Below are positions 43,901-54,845 of a stretch of 64,000 nucleotides of DNA, piece after piece (within the stretch, counting starts at the first letter, position 1; each line of letters starts with the position of its first letter). Under the pieces are notes generated by a model. That model did not search any database, had not been told where the DNA came from, and saw only the letters and a list, made by a program, of their open reading frames with translations. The DNA lies in assembly GCA_024811115.1 (NCBI GenBank), contig JAKOGH010000315.1, forward strand, positions 1 through 64,000, written 5' to 3'. The position numbers and the translations under genes are program-made. This stretch comes from Terana coerulea. Its lineage: Eukaryota; Basidiomycota; Agaricomycetes; Polyporales; Phanerochaetaceae.

Positions 43901-44183
43901 CGTCCGGGTCGGCCAAAGCATGTCGGCGATTGGTGGTCGCCTCTCGTTCTTTGCCTTTGGTACTCGTGATGCGACGAGTTGCCTGGTCGTCGTTGTCGTC
44001 GTCCACGTCCATAGCATCATGCAGCATCACGTTGTGCTGTAATGCAGCGTTGTAGATCTCCAAATATCCCTCAGTCGTTCTGTCCCACGAGGTACCTGCT
44101 GCGTCGTGGATCTTCGACGATGAAGCTACAGCCTCAGGTGTTGATGCACGACGCTTGCGTTTGCCAGGTACCGGTAAGGGCAT
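40913..44183 (-). CDS. AT-hook repeat DNA-binding protein (C-terminal part of a longer gene?)
   Basis: A large open stretch (44183-41928, 751 codons) rich in Ser/Pro/Gly. It has six AT-hooks, mostly of the form GRPRGRPRK; the last four and a degenerate one sit in a 23-residue repeat at about 42816-43160. AT-hooks bind the minor groove of A/T-rich DNA in chromatin. After an acidic region, Pro/Gln/Arg-rich repeats (EPRPAQRPAQP type, 41540-41760) follow and then an ordered segment, SYSVLMDVKTKLTDTLIHKT and AAELRTELSARGNWAFR. The last exon ends CGGMVYVSVADVALAGQAGE and VTVRVEH at 40913. Frame changes near 41920-42000 (intron or indel), 41375 and 41064 are needed. ATG 44183 follows an acceptor (TCGTAG) directly, and an open exon upstream reads straight into it, so the protein probably starts at 46118. 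Confidence 0.72.
42816..43160 (-). repeat. 69-bp (23-residue) AT-hook coding tandem repeat
   Basis: Five successive units of about 69 bp on the minus strand each begin ST and carry GRPRGRPRK followed by DG.LPG.P or a variant. One unit is degenerate: the AT-hook core is replaced by ENLPGPPSKDG. This indicates unequal crossing-over followed by decay of one unit. Confidence 0.8.
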
Positions 44184-44368
44184 CTACGACAAATGAGTTC
44201 ATGTTAAGAAGACCGAATTTATACTCGAGAGGTGCAACAAACCTTTGTAGAGCTTCCCGCCACATCTGGATCAACGAACTTCGCGGGTGGACGGCTTCCG
44301 GCAAACCACCGAACGCCATCATCTTTATCCAAGTACAAGCTGAATTCGCCCGGCGCGGGCGGTGCAAG

Positions 44369-46118
44369 CTAAGTAGACGACCCGCTCGCGTGCGGGTGAT
44401 TCTGCGCTTTGACCTTTGCTTCTCGTGGACGGGACTTCGATCGCGCGCGTGAACGAGACCTGCTCCGCTTCCTCTGGTATGTACGCTTCACCAGACTCGA
44501 AGGGCGTAGGAGTTGGTTGACTATATGCGCGTCCTCCGCGTCATCGTCCTCTGGCATTGCTACAACGAGGTCTTGAATGAAGTCTTGGGCCGGACTCGGG
44601 CTTCTGGTAGGTGGAAGATCTGGATGAGGTATGGCTGGGCTAGAGAGTAGCTCGGCCTGAGAAGGGCCACGACGGAGCCCAGATGGCGACGACGAGTATG
44701 AAAGAGGGGGCGTCTGAGTGTAGAAGTCCTCTTCCCCGTCACTATTCTCGACCTTCTCGTCTGCGTCCATGTTGAAATCGAACTGTTGCTCGCCCACGGA
44801 GTCTTGCTCAGCGTCCAAATCGTCGTCTTCCTGCTCCTGCTCTAGCTCGTGCTGTGGGTCGAATTCACGATCGTCGTCATCTTCAAACTCAAGCTCGGGC
44901 GTCGCGGCCAGATCCAGAGGAGGCGAAAGATCCGGAGGCACTGACCCAAATCCCTCAACATCTATATCCTCGTCCACATTCTCGTCAAAGACCATGTCCG
45001 GCGACCCTGGCACTACCTCCTCATCCTCATCCATCTCTCGCGCTTTTCCTTTCCCTTTGCCATGCTTCGTCGAGCTATCGTGCTTAGCTCCAGGAGTTTG
45101 GACATCTACCCTCGCGTTTGATGCATTATTCCTGACCACGGTCTCTGTAGCAGACGCACGCTGCGCGTTAGGATTGGGCGAGCCCAACTGGTTGAAGACG
45201 TCCAGAATGTCCGCTGGCCATGCACTCCCACCTGTGCCAGGTTTGGCGTACGTGCTCTGACGACGGGAAGCAGGAGCCGCAGGTGTCTTAGGCTGCTGCG
45301 AAGCTCCAGTTCGCGCGGATTGGGCAACTTCCTTGCGTTGAGAAATTTGGGAAGAGACATGCCTTGTGGCGGTTTGGGAAGGCGAGGGCGAGGAGGTTGA
45401 GGATAGCTTGTCGGAGAGCGAAGCACGCATTTGAGCCATGCGTGCGTATGAGCCAGTCCTGCTTTCGCTCGAGCTTGGGCTACTTGCTTTTATAACTCCT
45501 GCGGATAAAGTTTAGCATGGTATAGAGATAAACACGTATCGGTGTACCTTTGCTAGCCCTAGCAGTTGCAGAACCGGTGGCTTGCAAAGGCACCCAACGC
45601 AGAACATCCACTGGAAAAGGAAAGCTGCGTGCTGGAGAGTACCTGTTTCCGTTCCTATGTTGACTGGCCATCCGTGAGCCAGACGGACCGGCTTCCGCGA
45701 TCGGCTTCCGCAAAGGTCTTGAGGTCGGTGCAGATGCTTGGGATGTTTCGCTCGGGGGTGGGAGCTGGGTAAATGAAGATTCAGGAGACTGAGATGCGGC
45801 AGTAGAAGGCTCCGTATTGGTGCCAGTCGCGGATTTTGGCAGTGGCGTCCAAGTCGGCAGGGAGGCGTCTGCACGAAGAGCTGAAGTTGAGCCAGCCATC
45901 TCGCTCCGCCTTCGGCTTCGCCCTCTGCTTCTGCCTCGCGCTACAGCACTCTCACGCCCCTCTCCTACTTTATCCACGTCCATATCCCCGCGTCCATCCT
46001 CGTCTGGTGACCTGGGTCGGCGGTTCGAAGGTAGATTACCCAACGATCGCCTTCTGTTGGCCTCCTCGACTACCCTCTTCCTGTCAGAAAGTGGGGGTGG
46101 AGTGCGCGACCGAACCAT
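44369..46118 (-). CDS. Arg/Ser-rich and acidic disordered nuclear protein (likely N-terminal part of the AT-hook gene)
   Basis: It starts MVRSRTPPPLSDRKRVVEEA at 46118. Exon 1 holds RS repeats (RGRSRGRSRRRS). An intron (about 45486-45548) joins ASKG to VIKASSPSSSES. Exon 2 is a long disordered region with acidic tracts (FEDDDDREFDP, EDDDLDAEQD) and, near its end, KRSRSRSRARSKSRPRE. A TAG at 44369 would end it. However, a 45-nt intron (GTCAAA...CTTAG) that contains the TAG would join REAK to LAPPAPGEFSLYLDKDDGV, which reads on through VRWFAGSRPPAKFVDPD to the acceptor before 44183. I favour one gene of about 1.7 thousand residues spanning 40913-46118. Composition suggests a chromatin or RNA-processing role, not more. 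Confidence 0.65.
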
Positions 46119-46691
46119 AGTCAACTGAATCTGTGAATTCGAACATGGTAAGTAATTGAGCGACGTATTCAACGCGAGATATTGTCTTGCCCCGTGCGGA
46201 GGAACGCCGCTATTGAAGACCGCTCGATGCGATTTCGGTTGCGACTCAGACGTCCAAAAGGCTCCTAAAGCTCGTCAAAATTGTGGCCGTTTTCTTGTAC
46301 CGGTACGAAAATGAATGAACCACAGATGTGAGGTGTGCGAGCGGAACAAGAGCAGAATAAACGAGCAGACGCAGAACCAGTCACCGAGCACGTGATAGGT
46401 CACAAAATTGGCTGCTGTTATGTCCTTGCCTTCGCAAACACCGACTAAGTCTCATTTGCACAGTGAATTTACTCGCTTTTATGAACAGCATAAAACTTTG
46501 GATTCGGATTGAGATGCGCCAAGACACGTTGCCTACAGAGGGCTGTAGCCATTCTAACCAATGGCACCAAGGCGTCTAATCTCCGCCACGACTCACTGAC
46601 CCGGATTTCCACTGGCCGACCACCTCGAATCCCGCCCCTTCCTTTGTTTAAGAGCAACTCTCTCATCCAGCTGCAGTATAGTGTAAACGAG
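46119..46691. promoter_or_regulatory. Divergent promoter region, AT-hook gene and ksh1
   Basis: A 573-bp gap between divergent start codons. A CCACGACTCACTGACC stretch near 46581 and the TTTGTTTAAGAG near 46643 lie before ksh1. No strong TATA box is seen. Shared regulation is plausible but unproven. Confidence 0.35.
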
Positions 46692-47136
46692 ATGGTATGT
46701 CTAGAGGACATGTGCTCACAGCGATGCGATTCTGATAATGCTACTCCTCACAGTCCGCTTTGTTCAACTTCCAATCCCTTCTACTCGTCATTCTGCTGAT
46801 GATCTGCACATGCACGTACGTGCGGTCGTTATTCCCGGCCATTATCGACAGAAATAAGCAAGGGTAATTGCACTTTACACTTTAATGAGTCATAAACTTT
46901 GGCCGCGTGCTGAGCACACTTCTGTGTCTAGGTTCCTCGGTCTCTTCTGGATGTCTGCTAGGATAGGTGAGTCCTACTACACGTGGTTGGGTGGACAAGC
47001 GAAACGGGGGCAGGTATAGAGTTGGAAAGTTGAATGCATACTGATTCATGCTACTTGCATTTATGTAGGCGAACGACTTTCGCCATGGGTATCAATGGCT
47101 TGTGTCGCAATGGCTATCACGATATTATTCCAATGA
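46692..47136 (+). CDS. KSH1: KSH1/TMEM167 (Kish) secretory-pathway small membrane protein
   Basis: A 73-residue protein split over four exons: 46692-46694 (only the ATG), 46754-46863, 46932-46966 and 47069-47136. The spliced product begins [20 protein letters not shown] and continues with [38 protein letters not shown] and [13 protein letters not shown]. This is the conserved Kish/TMEM167 family throughout: two membrane helices around the FP..DRNK..G and [11 protein letters not shown] loop. The family works in the early secretory pathway (Golgi); yeast KSH1 is essential. No exon exceeds 40 codons, so the gene is easily missed by ORF scanning. All junctions have GT...AG ends and correct phase. 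Confidence 0.95.
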
Positions 47137-48055
47137 AGCTGCACTATCTCTACTCTACCAGGAGCCAATACACTCCCCAGCCTACTCTCGAGCCGATCAG
47201 ATGACAGGCATGTCCCTCTCTCTGCCGATATTGGCCCAGCTGCACCCGAAATCAGTTGCCCGCTTCCAACACCCCTTGTTGCTCATCGATCCTCACAATG
47301 GACCGCTGTGTGTTGGTCCTCACCTTCCCTTCAAGTTTCCCTCAACTCCGCTTCCCTGGCCCCTACATATCCACCGTACTCGCTTTGCGACTTCACGCCA
47401 GACTCGGAGATGGCGGAAACAGAATCCCCTGCAATGTATCCCGGCTCCATGGTCATAGTCTATCAGGCATTGCGCATCGACAAATCTGTGTATATCACGG
47501 AATATTCCAAGAGTTGAGCAAATGTGGAGGGGTCAATTGCATTGAAGTCGATGGGGGATGTGGGACTGAGTGGGAGCTGCACCAGGGTCGCTGAACAGTG
47601 AATGGTCGCGAGAGATTGGTCAAATGCTAAAGGCGCGAGATATGTTTCTCGTAGTCGTTATGCTGAATGCGTTGTATTTCATTACTCTAGTTACACACAA
47701 GTCCCAACATAAACGTCTAACACGTTGCCTTGATGTCTGAATCTGACGTGGCAGCCTGCGTAACCTTATTGCATAGCGGGTTTCATCGCTACGTGTCGCG
47801 CCTGCGGGCATTGCTTTCGCACAGCACCCATCTTCCCCAGCTTGAAGCTTGGCTTGAGGTATCGCTTCTACTACAACACTTTTGCCCCCTTATCTCAGCT
47901 TTACTTCCACGGCCAACTCCCTTATACACGCTCCATACGCCACGGCTGCTTGGGTGATTGTGTGAGTACTCGAAGTCTTTGATGGGCCTGTTTAGATGAG
48001 CTGACTACGTTAGCTTTTTGTCTTTTCATTGTAGCAGCCAAATTGCAGGAACCCC
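47137..48055. other. Intergenic region, no supported gene
   Basis: The 3' flank of ksh1 and 5' flank of the F-box gene. A plus-strand frame at 47733-47957 (MSESDVAACVTLLHSGFHRY at its start) has protein-like composition but no family I recognise. A candidate leader intron (GTGAGT...TTGTAG) at about 47960-48033 could belong to the F-box transcript and would make that upstream frame part of its 5' leader. Confidence 0.35.
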
Positions 48056-49595
48056 ATGTCGCCTCGTCGTTGCGTTCACGATCTTCCCGCGGAGATTCTG
48101 TCCTCCATCTTTATCCTTTGCACGACATCGTACTACGACTATCATTCTCATGCATCTCACACACCAGGCGGCTACCTGTGCCGCAGCACAACCTCGATCA
48201 GCCCATATACCTTGTACTCTTGCACCGAGAGCATTGCGTGCCGCGTGCCATTCGAGCAGACCGCGTCCAAAGTTTGCGTGAAATGGCGCGGCGTGGCCAT
48301 CGGAACTCCATTTTTATGGTCGAATATCGAAGTCAGCCAACGCCGCTATAAAGTCGGCATGGTGGAAGCGTACCTGCAGCGAGCGAAAGCCGTACCGCTG
48401 GAGATCACGATTACATGGAGATTCGTCTCCGAGCGGGCCACCGAAACACTTCCCTCACAAGTCGTGTCTCTTCTGAAAGACAAAAGTCGCGCAGTGGCGG
48501 TCCTTCAGGCTCGTAATCAAAAACGGTTATCTCCACGGCTTGCTCGCAGTCCTCCAAATTCTCGCCACATGCCCCGGAGCGCCATTACTGGAATCATTAC
48601 ACATGTATCGACTTGCTCAGGATTTCGACCATGATCACGAGGTCGCGAAGGCGTATCATAACCAAGACTTCGTTCTTTTCCGCAACAATGCGCCAAAGCT
48701 ACGAGATGTCTCATTATGGGGTGTTCGTTTGAACTGGGCTGAAACGAGAATTCTGACCGGCTTACGTGAACTCCAATTTGGCTATCAGGTTGAAGAAGGC
48801 TATGGTACTCCGTCGCACAAAGATTTCGCTCGCATGACGGAGACCTCAGCCAGCCTTAATACCCTGGTGCTTTGCCATGCTCGCCCGCCGCTACGACCCG
48901 TGAGCCCGAGGCTGTCGTGGGAGTCAGTTCAGAATCTCATCCTCTCCTTTCCGCTAATTCGCCAAGACAGTTATGCCTCTCAACTGTTCCACTGGCGCGC
49001 TTTCCCCAACGTTGTTTCCCTCACCCTAGACTTCAATCGATCGGACGGAAGCACACCTCTGCTCGGAGTTCTGGCAAGCCCTGGTACAGGAGGGCACAGG
49101 TTCTCATTGCTCTCAAGATTGCACGCACTGAAACTCTCTGGCCTAGGATACGTCACCAGACGCATCCTCAAGCGAGCGGTGCAAGAGATGACGGGTATCG
49201 AGGAGCTCTACGTCAACTGTCCGTGTGTCAAGGATTCCGAGTGCTGGCTGGACATTCTAGCTTGCAACTACGGCAAGCTTGAAGGCCGCAATGATCCAAT
49301 ACCACCCGATACCATCTTCTTCCCCGTCCTTCGCTCCCTTTCGATAACTGGAGCGGCGCCCTCTGACCTGGAGCATATCGTGCGCAGGAGACGAGCGGCG
49401 GGCGCGCCTTTACGGGAGGTGTATCTGAACAGCGAGTGCTTGGTGCTGCGAAGGTACCCCTCCCCAGACTGGTCTGACTGTGGTGGGGATAGTGAAATGA
49501 CGGTTAAGTGTAGCGAATGGCTAGAGATGAGGTCGACTGTTGAGGAGCCTATGACCTGCAACTGGGACAATCGCAAAGATGACCGTACCTTGTGA
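48056..49595 (+). CDS. F-box/leucine-rich-repeat-like protein, one frame break
   Basis: A single-exon gene of about 512 residues. The F-box opens it: VHDLPAEILSSIFILCT, then KVCVKWRGVAIGTPFLWSNI. This is the usual agaricomycete layout in which an F-box is followed by degenerate leucine-rich repeats, visible as LRDVSLWGVRLNWAETRIL, FPNVVSLTLDFNRSD and FPVLRSLSITGAAPSDLEHI. F-box proteins link substrates to the SCF ubiquitin ligase through Skp1. One extra base near 48490 separates LLKDKSR from QWRSFRLVIKNGYLHG; removing it gives one continuous frame, and no intron can do so. Such families are large in polypores and evolve fast, so both a consensus error and a recent pseudogene are possible. The target is unknown. 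Confidence 0.78.
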
Positions 49596-49930
49596 ACCCT
49601 TGACTTGTTATACTGGATGCTAGACAGTAATTGTCTTGTTTGATTTTGATGATATCGACCAAGCCATGTCCTGTAGTACGTGTTCATTGTCTGCCTCGCA
49701 AACTGGGCCATGGGACGCTGTGCTGCAACTTGTTGCGAAACGGTACTATGATCATCAAATTTCGCTATGACCCAGCAAAACAGCAAGGGAGATGACATCG
49801 AAATGGCTGAATGACCCAAATATATTCAACTATAGATCGTGTGGACTGAGTGGTGATGCATCCGCAAGGTGCAGAAATTTGGGAAAGGAGTGGTGTATAT
49901 ACGGACTCGACAATCCTCTCTTCGTTGAAC
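49596..49930. other. Convergent 3' flanks, no gene seen
   Basis: Sequence between the stop of the F-box gene and the stop of oma1. No feature beyond possible polyadenylation sequence. Confidence 0.4.
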
Positions 49931-51568
49931 TCAGGCCCATCCCCACACAGCCTCCTTCGGATTCTTCAGCTTGTGCATCACATCCCGGAAACCCGACATG
50001 TTTTCCTGTAACTGACTGCAGCTGGGGTTCTCCGCACGAATAGCATAAGCTTCTGGGAGCATCGTGTTCAATCGCTAGAAATCAAAACGGTATAAGCCAC
50101 CCTATCGTAATATGTATATTGAGACCAGACGTACCTCGACGCGGGAGCGTGAAGTCGGATGTGTGTACAGGAAGCTGACGTTGAAGGCACGATTTTCCTT
50201 ATCTAATTTCTCCATGCGTGTGAACACCCTGCGTGCGAGTCGACTTAGTTTACAAAGATAAAGCATATACCTGTACAGCGACTCACGCTGGGGCAGACTC
50301 TGGGTCATAGCACGCCCTGGCAATGAGCTTTAGCCCTACGGCGTCGGCTGCGCGCGATAACAATGCGTTCGGTGACCGGTTTAACACAGTACGATGCTTT
50401 TATGACTTACCCTCATGCTCTTGCTTGCGGGAGTTGGGATATTCCAAGAGGATTGTGGTCAGAAGTTGGGAAATGCCGAAGTCAAGGGCGAGCACCGTGA
50501 GCAGGGTAGCGGCTGCTAGGAATATCTTGCTTGAAGAATAGCGCTCCAGACTATGCCGCGCCACTGCAGCATATAGTACGATAAGCGAGGATACGAAAAG
50601 TTGTACAAGACACCGAACCTGCGTGACCGATCTCTACAAAGCAGGATAAGCACCGATGTAGCAGTAGGCGACATATGGTACAATCACGCACCATGCCCAA
50701 CAATAGCTGCAAGACCTTCCTCGTCCTTCGCAATTGGAAGAATTCCAGTAAACACGACGATGGTTCCTACACTCGAGACACGCTGGTTATTCATCAACCA
50801 TTACGAGCCTGAAAGTATACCCACCGAACGCTGCCATAGCATTGACGACCTTGTCATCATTCACCACTATGAGCTCCCAAACTTTCTCACTGGACCCGAC
50901 TGGCTCGTCATTTGCGGGGCTAGCGAATGGGTCGTCTCCGGCACTATTCCAGGGAAGGCCCGAAGAAGAAGGCTGTGCGGTTTTCAAAGTCCCGAGGTTG
51001 TTCGCTTCTAGTATTCGGTTAACGACGCGGTGTACGTGTCGTGTTAGAGCATGATTTGATGGGAGGGCTTTGGCACCGAGTTCAGCCTTGAGTTGTTTTC
51101 GAGACTCCTCAGCTAACTGGAGTATCTAGCTTCAGCCGGAGATCCACGCCATGAAGTAGGTATCGGGCTCACCCTCGCCTCCATCTTCGGAGAGACATCC
51201 ATGAACCGCCATCGTCCCGTCTCTGGGACCTGTTCCAAGCTGTATGAGATTAGAAACGATATATTTTGTATCATGAGCTGCCTGATCAATAAGACCCCCA
51301 TGAGTAGGCTGACGACGCACTGTGTGACATAGTACACACCGCCACCAGCTACCACTCCTGCAACCACCCTTTCTCTCGTGCCCCAACTCTTCCAGTCATA
51401 AAATGGCCGGTTTGACTTCGTGGAGTTTCCTGAACCGTCTTGAAATCTCTCATAGCGGGCGTGTGGTGGAGGTGTGCTGGAGAAGTATTTGGGGGTCACC
51501 TGTAATCTTGACCGGACTGTGATTCTGGGGCCAACTCTTAGGAGACGAGACATTCTGTGGATATTCAT
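49931..51568 (-). CDS. OMA1: OMA1 mitochondrial inner-membrane metalloendopeptidase
   Basis: An M48-type zinc protease of mitochondrial quality control. Start chosen at 51568 (MNIHRMSRLLRVGPRITVRS), a good targeting peptide; an in-frame ATG at 51622 is possible. Exons read WGTRERVVAGVVAGGGVYYV, then LEQVPETGRWRFMDVSPKME, then LPSNHALTRHVHRVVNRILE, then VWELIVVNDDKVVNAMAAFG, then GTIVVFTGILPIAKDEEGLA. The zinc motif HEIGH is split by an intron after the first His codon. The next exons give VARHSLERYSSSKIF, LLEYPNSRKQEHE, FLYTHPTSRSRVE and a C-terminus ending AVWGWA. All junctions keep frame, and the zinc ligands (HExxH and the downstream Glu in the QEHE segment) are present. It looks intact and functional. 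Confidence 0.92.
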
Positions 51569-51622
51569 GCTGGTGGTTATGTTCAAAGCAGACAACAGCT
51601 TGTTCAGCTTGAAGGGACACAT

Positions 51623-53559
51623 CGTACTCGTGCTTCCTGAGGGAATGGCCGAGATGCCGCGGCAACTCGTATGCGTGTGATAAGCGCTGGCATTGTTTCA
51701 TGCCCGGGCCGCTTACCGACCCCAGTGCACTGCCCGTGCCTCAGTGCAGCCTCACGCACTAACATGTAGGACTTGAGGAACTCAACATACTGTTGGTTAC
51801 ATTGTACATGCAAATGATTTAGAGCTGGTATTCACACAAATTTAATATCCTCCTTTGCTTTCAGGTTCTCATAGACTGTTTCTACAAGTGAAATTCCAAG
51901 AAAACTTGGAATGGTCCCGAAGTTGATGTGCATGCCACTATGTGTATGCAATCCATTCGAGTACGTATGGCTGACAATTACAACATATAATTCAAGAAAC
52001 ATAATACTAAGTATGACTGTGATAATCTGATTATTAGAGGTTTGGTGTATATATCATGCTTGTCATACTGTAACCATATTCAAACGGTCAAACATTATCA
52101 GATCATGCCTTGGATCATGGTGTGCGTTTCATCCAGGGTCCTGCCAAGGGTCCTGCCAGTGCAGAAAAGGAGACCCTGGCCAAAGAGTACTTGGTGCCTT
52201 ATACGTCCCTTGTCCTAACCTCATTTGGTAGCGCAATAGGCTGACGAGGGAAAGTCTCCACTCCTTTCATGTCTCGGGTCCTGGTTAAAGGACTCATTTC
52301 TCTCCCCCATCCATGAGTGGGCACAACCCTCCTGCCCTCATTCCATTATTCCCCTGCTCCCCTCACCAGGTTCTGCTCTGGAACCTGCTGAAAGTTGAAT
52401 TATATCCACCGTAATAGTTGTCCTGTAAGTTTCTGCGGCCGCACTCATGATCCTCATGCCATGATTCCCTGATAGGTTGATCCCATCTCGTCAACTAACC
52501 ATTTCTCTCCCAATCCCATCTAGGCTCCATGAGCGGGTCTCCAGGCTGTCTGCATCCGCTTCGTCATGGGTGTTGCAAGAAACTCGCTAGCTGAAGGCTC
52601 CATCTTCATTCTCACCGGCAGCAACGGTGCAGAAAGCAGCAAGCTCAGGTCTCATCAGGAAGTATTGGCGACATGGGTTGTATCTTGTCATTACTGATGG
52701 CTGGGCCTGTAGATCCTGAGGCTACCTGAGTAGGAGAGAGCACAGCAACTACAGAAGGAGCGCACAGCAGTCGTGATGGTAGCAACAATAGTGGCGGCGG
52801 CGGCAGTGATACATGTAACAGAGATGACGGGCTCGCAAATACCTCAAAAGCTTGGCTGATGGGTACCTGTTGAAAGACAGAGTCGGCAGTGTCGCAGATA
52901 GACACACATACATAGTACCATTTTTCATTTTCATTGCATCTGTTAGCACAGATACATGGCCTGGTAGCAGCCCCAGAGCCTCTGGACTTCATTCCGATAA
53001 TCCCGGCGCTTAGCGCCCAAATGCGGCTCAATTCTTCCCACATTCTCGGACACTTAGCACTTTGGACTCTCTAGCCTTGTCCCTCATCTCGACCTCTTGG
53101 TCATTGGGGACAAGGTATGTATTCAATACACTGTACATTGTAGCAATACTAACTTGGTCATTGAGGACAAGTATTAGCACCAGCCTACTCATTCTGTGAG
53201 GTCTATTTGGAGTTGGCCTTTGTTGCCCTCCCTTGTACGTGATTCTGCTATCTATTCCACATCCGCTTCGATCTGTCCGCTCTGGTTACGGTCGAGCTCA
53301 TCTCTGCGACAGGCAATATTGCCAGACTTATCGGCCATCACAACATTGTTCTGCTGCTATCTAACGCTAGCTGCAGTGACAGCTGCAAATACAAATGACA
53401 TTGGGTGGGGACTCGCAGAGGGCATGCTAGAGTTGGAGGGCCGCTTCCTTGGGTTGTGACTAGCATTCGCCACAGGGGCCGTGCTGACAGATGCACCTGT
53501 GGCAGATGCGTTGGCGGTGGCAATGAAGCCATCAAGCTGCTCTTGAGCAGCCAGGGCAA
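51623..53559. other. Gene-poor, lower-GC region, no supported gene
   Basis: About 1.9 kb with falling GC content, short homopolymers and locally repeated words (for example GGGTCCTGCCA near 52137 and 52148, and TTGGTCATTG.GGACAAG at 53098 and 53155). No frame has a recognisable motif; the 52645-53043 minus frame is of doubtful composition. This looks like old, decayed repeat sequence, but I cannot name a family. Confidence 0.4.
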
Positions 53560-53567
53560 ACCCTGCC

Positions 53568-53921
53568 TAGTGATTGGCAAGGGTAAACCCTCCATGCTTA
53601 GAGGCTAACCCTTACCCTTACCTTCAAAACCCTTACCCTCATAAAGGGTAAGGGTTGGGGCTACCTTCAAACCCTTGCCAAAATAGGCAGAAAATGGTGC
53701 TTTGAGTGCTTTTTTCATTCACTTATAATGTCAGCCTTCTATTAGAGTAGCTTGCATTGATATAAAAGTACTCACAATACTTGCAGCTTTATCCAGCAAC
53801 AGATCTGCTATTTAAATGCAGACCCTTGCCAGACAAGGGTTAACTTTTCCCAACCCTTACCCTTACCCTCTGTACCCTTACCCTTAACCCTCTGAGGGTT
53901 TGCAAACCCTGCCTATCACTA
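53568..53921. mobile_element. Second hAT-type MITE, with GGGTAAGGGTT-rich arms and perfect 8-bp TSD
   Basis: A 354-bp element. The left end reads TAGTGATTGGCAAGGGT; the right end, reverse-complemented, reads TAGTGATAGGCAGGGT. It is flanked by a perfect 8-bp duplication, ACCCTGCC, at 53560-53567 and 53922-53929. The TAGTG end and 8-bp duplication place it in the hAT group, like the element at 4324-4997. The subterminal regions are dense in CCCTTACCC/GGGTAAGGG words in both orientations, and the centre is A/T-rich. No coding capacity. The GGTTC words of the first element are absent, so the two are separate families. Confidence 0.9.
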
Positions 53922-53929
53922 ACCCTGCC

Positions 53930-54845
53930 CGAGCAAGCATCTCCTGTATTTGCGCCGCTATGCTATGCGGCTGGACATCCGGTAGTGGGTGAGGTAGGCT
54001 GTGATTGGCTTTGAGCATGTGGAATGGCTAGCTGTGCAGATACAACCAACTGTGATGCCAGAAGGAGAAAGCATGGAATTTGATATATTGGCACTGGTGG
54101 GTAGTGCACTTTCGCGATGGGTGTGTCAAGTTCTGGGATTGTTGGGCTGGAGCGAGAATAGACGGTGTGTGAGAAGAAAAGGCTGGAGACACGGATGCAG
54201 AGATTGCTTCTCTTGCGCTGCGTATTGGTCCCAAGTGGTCCAAGTAACCCAAGCCCGGAGGTCATTCACTATCTATATTCGTCATGAGTTCCAGTGCAGG
54301 GCACTCAGGCGAATGATTGGAGAAGCAGAATGAGATTCAAATGTGAGACCCGAGATAGATTACGTCTGTATAGCGGATTTGGTGCCGGCATGATCAGAGA
54401 GTCTTCGGCATGAGAGAGATGGCATGGCTATTTCAACAGACTCTCTTGTTTGAGATGAATCTGGAGGTAGATTGACCGCGGGTGTCCCACGTTGAGAGCT
54501 GACATCAGATGCTTTGCGAAATTAACGGCATAGGTTTCACAGCTACAGGCTTATGTGATGAAGATGGAGGTAGTTGTGGAGTATGAGACGTCGATGTTGA
54601 AGCGCGAGGCTGCAGCCGCGTGGAAGAGTTTCCATTATGTGCCTCGCGTACAGCACTGGAAAAAGGATCCCAAGGCTGCACTGGTAGACTTTGTGAGAAC
54701 AAAGACAGGTCCAACAGCTCTCCTGGCTTTGTTCACGAATACAGTAGTCTTGCTGCCGCTGGTCCCTGGCGCCTTGGATGCTAGCATCATTGGAGCCGCC
54801 ACCACCGGTTTTGAGTCCTTTGGCTCCATCTTCAAAGCCTTCAAG
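53930..54845. other. Gene-poor sequence, no supported gene
   Basis: Frames at 53963-54265 and 54543-54875 overlap on both strands and match no family I know. The right part may be the decayed far C-terminus of the adjacent DUF262 relic, which in the intact paralogue is a fast-evolving disordered tail. Confidence 0.35.

Noticed and set aside
53580..53910. Interstitial telomere or subtelomere
   Set aside because: The words are GGGTAAGGG in both orientations inside an element with TIRs and TSD, not head-to-tail TTAGGG. The region is flanked by ordinary genes.
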